Assembly: GCF_039822265.1 (NCBI RefSeq) | Contig: NZ_JBAJEX010000007.1 | Location: 1 to 64,000 of the forward strand | Direction of reading: 5' to 3' | Source of the DNA: Thiobacter sp. AK1 | Lineage (GTDB): Bacteria; Pseudomonadota; Gammaproteobacteria; Burkholderiales; Thiobacteraceae | Length of the DNA stretch: 64,000 bases | Part shown: one piece after another, positions 62,751-64,000 of the stretch | How the letters are laid out: the number at the start of each line of letters is the position of its first letter | Numbering within the stretch: position 1 is the first letter of the stretch | Translations under genes and position numbers: made by a program | Notes under the pieces: generated by a model | What the model was told of the DNA's origin: nothing | What the model saw: the letters and a program-made list of their open reading frames with translations, nothing else | Databases searched by the model: none

Positions 62751-63278
62751 ATGCGCATCCTAGGCATCGATCCCGGGCTGCGCATCACCGGCTTCGGTGT
62801 CATCGCGCAGGCCGGCGGCCAGCTTGCCTACGTCACCAGTGGCTTTATCCGCACGCCGGAAGCCACGCTGCCCGTGCGGCTCAAGACCATCCTCGACCAT
62901 CTCACAGAAATCATCCTGGAACACCGGCCGGAGGCGGTAGCGGTGGAGCAGGTGTTCGTCAACGTCAACCCCAAGTCCACCCTGCTTTTGGGCCAGGCCC
63001 GCGGCGCCGCCATCTGCGCCGCAGTGGCGCAGGGCCTGCCGGTGGCGGAATACACCGCGCTGCAGGTGAAGCAGGCAGTGGTGGGCAACGGGCACGCAGA
63101 AAAGGAGCAGGTGCAGGACATGGTCAGACGTCTGCTTGCCCTGCCCGGCACGCCCTCGCCGGATGCCGCCGATGCCCTGGCTTGCGCGATCTGCCATGCC
63201 CATGGCGGCCAGGGGCTGGGAGGCTTGGCGGGCAACGGCTGGCGCATGCGCAACGGACGCCTGGTGGGACGGCTGTAA
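62751..63278 (+). CDS. ruvC: Holliday junction resolvase RuvC
   Basis: The 175-aa product has all four catalytic acids at the E. coli positions: Asp7, Glu66, Asp138 and Asp141. The start [17 protein letters not shown] and [13 protein letters not shown] are typical. It cuts Holliday junctions with the RuvAB motor (not in the window). The stop codon overlaps the start of the next gene as TAATG. Confidence 0.97.
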   Translation: MRILGIDPGLRITGFGVIAQAGGQLAYVTSGFIRTPEATLPVRLKTILDHLTEIILEHRPEAVAVEQVFVNVNPKSTLLLGQARGAAICAAVAQGLPVAEYTALQVKQAVVGNGHAEKEQVQDMVRRLLALPGTPSPDAADALACAICHAHGGQGLGGLAGNGWRMRNGRLVGRL

Positions 63279-64000
63279 TGGCGGCACGCGAGCCCACGCT
63301 GGCAGCCCTACCCAACCCGTTTTTGCGCTATTTCCTGGCGACGCGGCCGGCCTTCCTCACCATCACTCTGGTGGGCGCCCTGCTGGGTATCGCCTGCGTC
63401 GTGCATGACGGCATCACGCTCAAGCCTCTCCTCGTGTTCGTCACCTTGTTCGCCGCCCTCGTTACCCATGCCGGCATGAACGTGCTCAACGACTACTACG
63501 ATGCCCTAAGCGGATGCGATGCCCGCAACGTGGATCGCATCTATCCTTACACTGGCGGCAGTCGCTTCATCCAGAACGGAGTGCTCACGCTGCGCGCCAC
63601 CGCGGCCTTTGGCTTTGCCCTGCTCATAGCGGTGATCCCCGCCGGGCTGTGGCTCGCCTGGCATGCCGGCCCAGGGCTGCTGGCCATCGGCGCTTTCGGG
63701 CTGTTCCTCGGCTGGGCCTATTCCGCCGACCCGCTGCGCTTGAACGGCCGCGGCTTGGGCGAGCTGTGCGTAGCCCTGGGCTATTTGCTCGTCGTGGTGG
63801 GGAGCGATTTCGTTGAGCGGCCTGGCTTCGCGACGCTGCCCTGGGTGGCGGGTACGCCTTACGCCCTGCTGGTGACGGCCATCCTCTACGTGAACCAGTT
63901 CCCCGACCGCGCCGCCGATGCCGCCAGCGGCAAGCGCCACTGGGTCGTGCGCCTGTCGCCATCGGTCGCGGCACGCGGCTATGGCGTGTTTTTGCTTTTG
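63278..64000 (+). CDS. UbiA-family prenyltransferase, partial (3' end beyond window)
   Basis: The visible 241 residues form the first two-thirds or more of an integral-membrane aromatic prenyltransferase. The first aspartate-rich motif is N71-D72-YY-D75 (VLNDYYDALSGCD). A second is NQFPD-RAA-D (206-214) followed by SGKR. YSADPLRLNGRGLGE resembles the MenA-type signature. Such enzymes attach isoprenoid chains to quinone precursors or haem; MenA-like or another UbiA subtype cannot be settled. It overlaps the ruvC stop by one base. Confidence 0.85.
   Translation, partial: MAAREPTLAALPNPFLRYFLATRPAFLTITLVGALLGIACVVHDGITLKPLLVFVTLFAALVTHAGMNVLNDYYDALSGCDARNVDRIYPYTGGSRFIQNGVLTLRATAAFGFALLIAVIPAGLWLAWHAGPGLLAIGAFGLFLGWAYSADPLRLNGRGLGELCVALGYLLVVVGSDFVERPGFATLPWVAGTPYALLVTAILYVNQFPDRAADAASGKRHWVVRLSPSVAARGYGVFLLL

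Noticed and set aside
1-64000. tRNA, rRNA or phage genes
   Set aside because: No cloverleaf-like or rRNA-like sequence and no phage structural or integrase gene was recognised by eye in the gaps. A covariance-model scan was not possible.

Overview
The window is a GC-rich bacterial chromosome segment with tightly packed genes. Gene content and order point to a betaproteobacterium: fmdB, DUF502, aspS, nudB, an endo/exonuclease/phosphatase gene and clsB run together, oxyR is followed directly by hrpA, and dxs, ispA, xseB form an operon with folE2 behind it. This lineage call rests on recognising families and order, not on a search. No rRNA, tRNA, CRISPR array or prophage was seen. The last gene (UbiA-family prenyltransferase) runs off the right edge.

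Layout. 1-3951 (minus): isoprenoid precursor genes xseB-ispA-dxs and the zinc-independent GTP cyclohydrolase folE2. 4353-9398 (plus): a lone Rieske oxygenase, an EamA permease, a SpoIIAA-like protein, and a coupled pair of a secreted trypsin-like protease and a membrane FHA protein. 9673-14078: a DUF6231-like gene between two REP-like hairpins, an orphan ParA, and a NERD-helicase/patatin pair. 14474-28895 (minus): a 14.4-kb codirectional block holding lutABC, mmsA, a TakP-like TRAP transporter (dctPQM), an amidase, garR, a hydroxypyruvate-reductase-like dehydrogenase, glycerate 2-kinase, a 77-aa unknown and lrgAB. A divergent IclR regulator follows, with a perfect palindrome over its own predicted promoter. 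29785-39940: small heat shock protein, GlcG-like secreted protein, metR/metE, serine-glyoxylate aminotransferase, ttcA, a pteridine reductase, a MidA-type methyltransferase, a LysR regulator and a DsrC-like protein. 40529-47992: ferritin-like protein, ZIP transporter, a dead IS5-family element, oxyR and hrpA. 48139-64000: PhoX-like phosphatase, sfsA, ankyrin protein, the fmdB-to-clsB block (with a FadL porin and an SMR exporter inserted), an M42-type peptidase, a HerA-like ATPase, yebC, ruvC and the prenyltransferase.

How the genes may work together. The minus block reads as a C2/C3 hydroxyacid module: uptake of a 2-oxo- or hydroxy-monocarboxylate by the TRAP system, lactate oxidation by LutABC, and glyoxylate/hydroxypyruvate conversion to glycerate and phosphoglycerate by GarR, the dehydrogenase and the kinase. 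LrgAB sits in the same apparent transcription unit as the glycerate kinase. LrgAB is the bacterial counterpart of the two halves of the plant plastid glycolate/glycerate transporter PLGG1, which makes a transport role in this pathway the most attractive hypothesis in the window. A serine-glyoxylate aminotransferase gene further along (34568-35698) would supply hydroxypyruvate.

Repeats. A roughly 150-bp MITE-like element with 28-bp terminal inverted repeats occurs as one complete copy (40212-40364), one near-complete inverted copy (59136-59273), one partial copy (39971-40095) and several decayed pieces. The IS5-family element (42099-43163) keeps 15-bp terminal repeats and a CTAA target duplication, but its transposase has a frameshift and an internal deletion.
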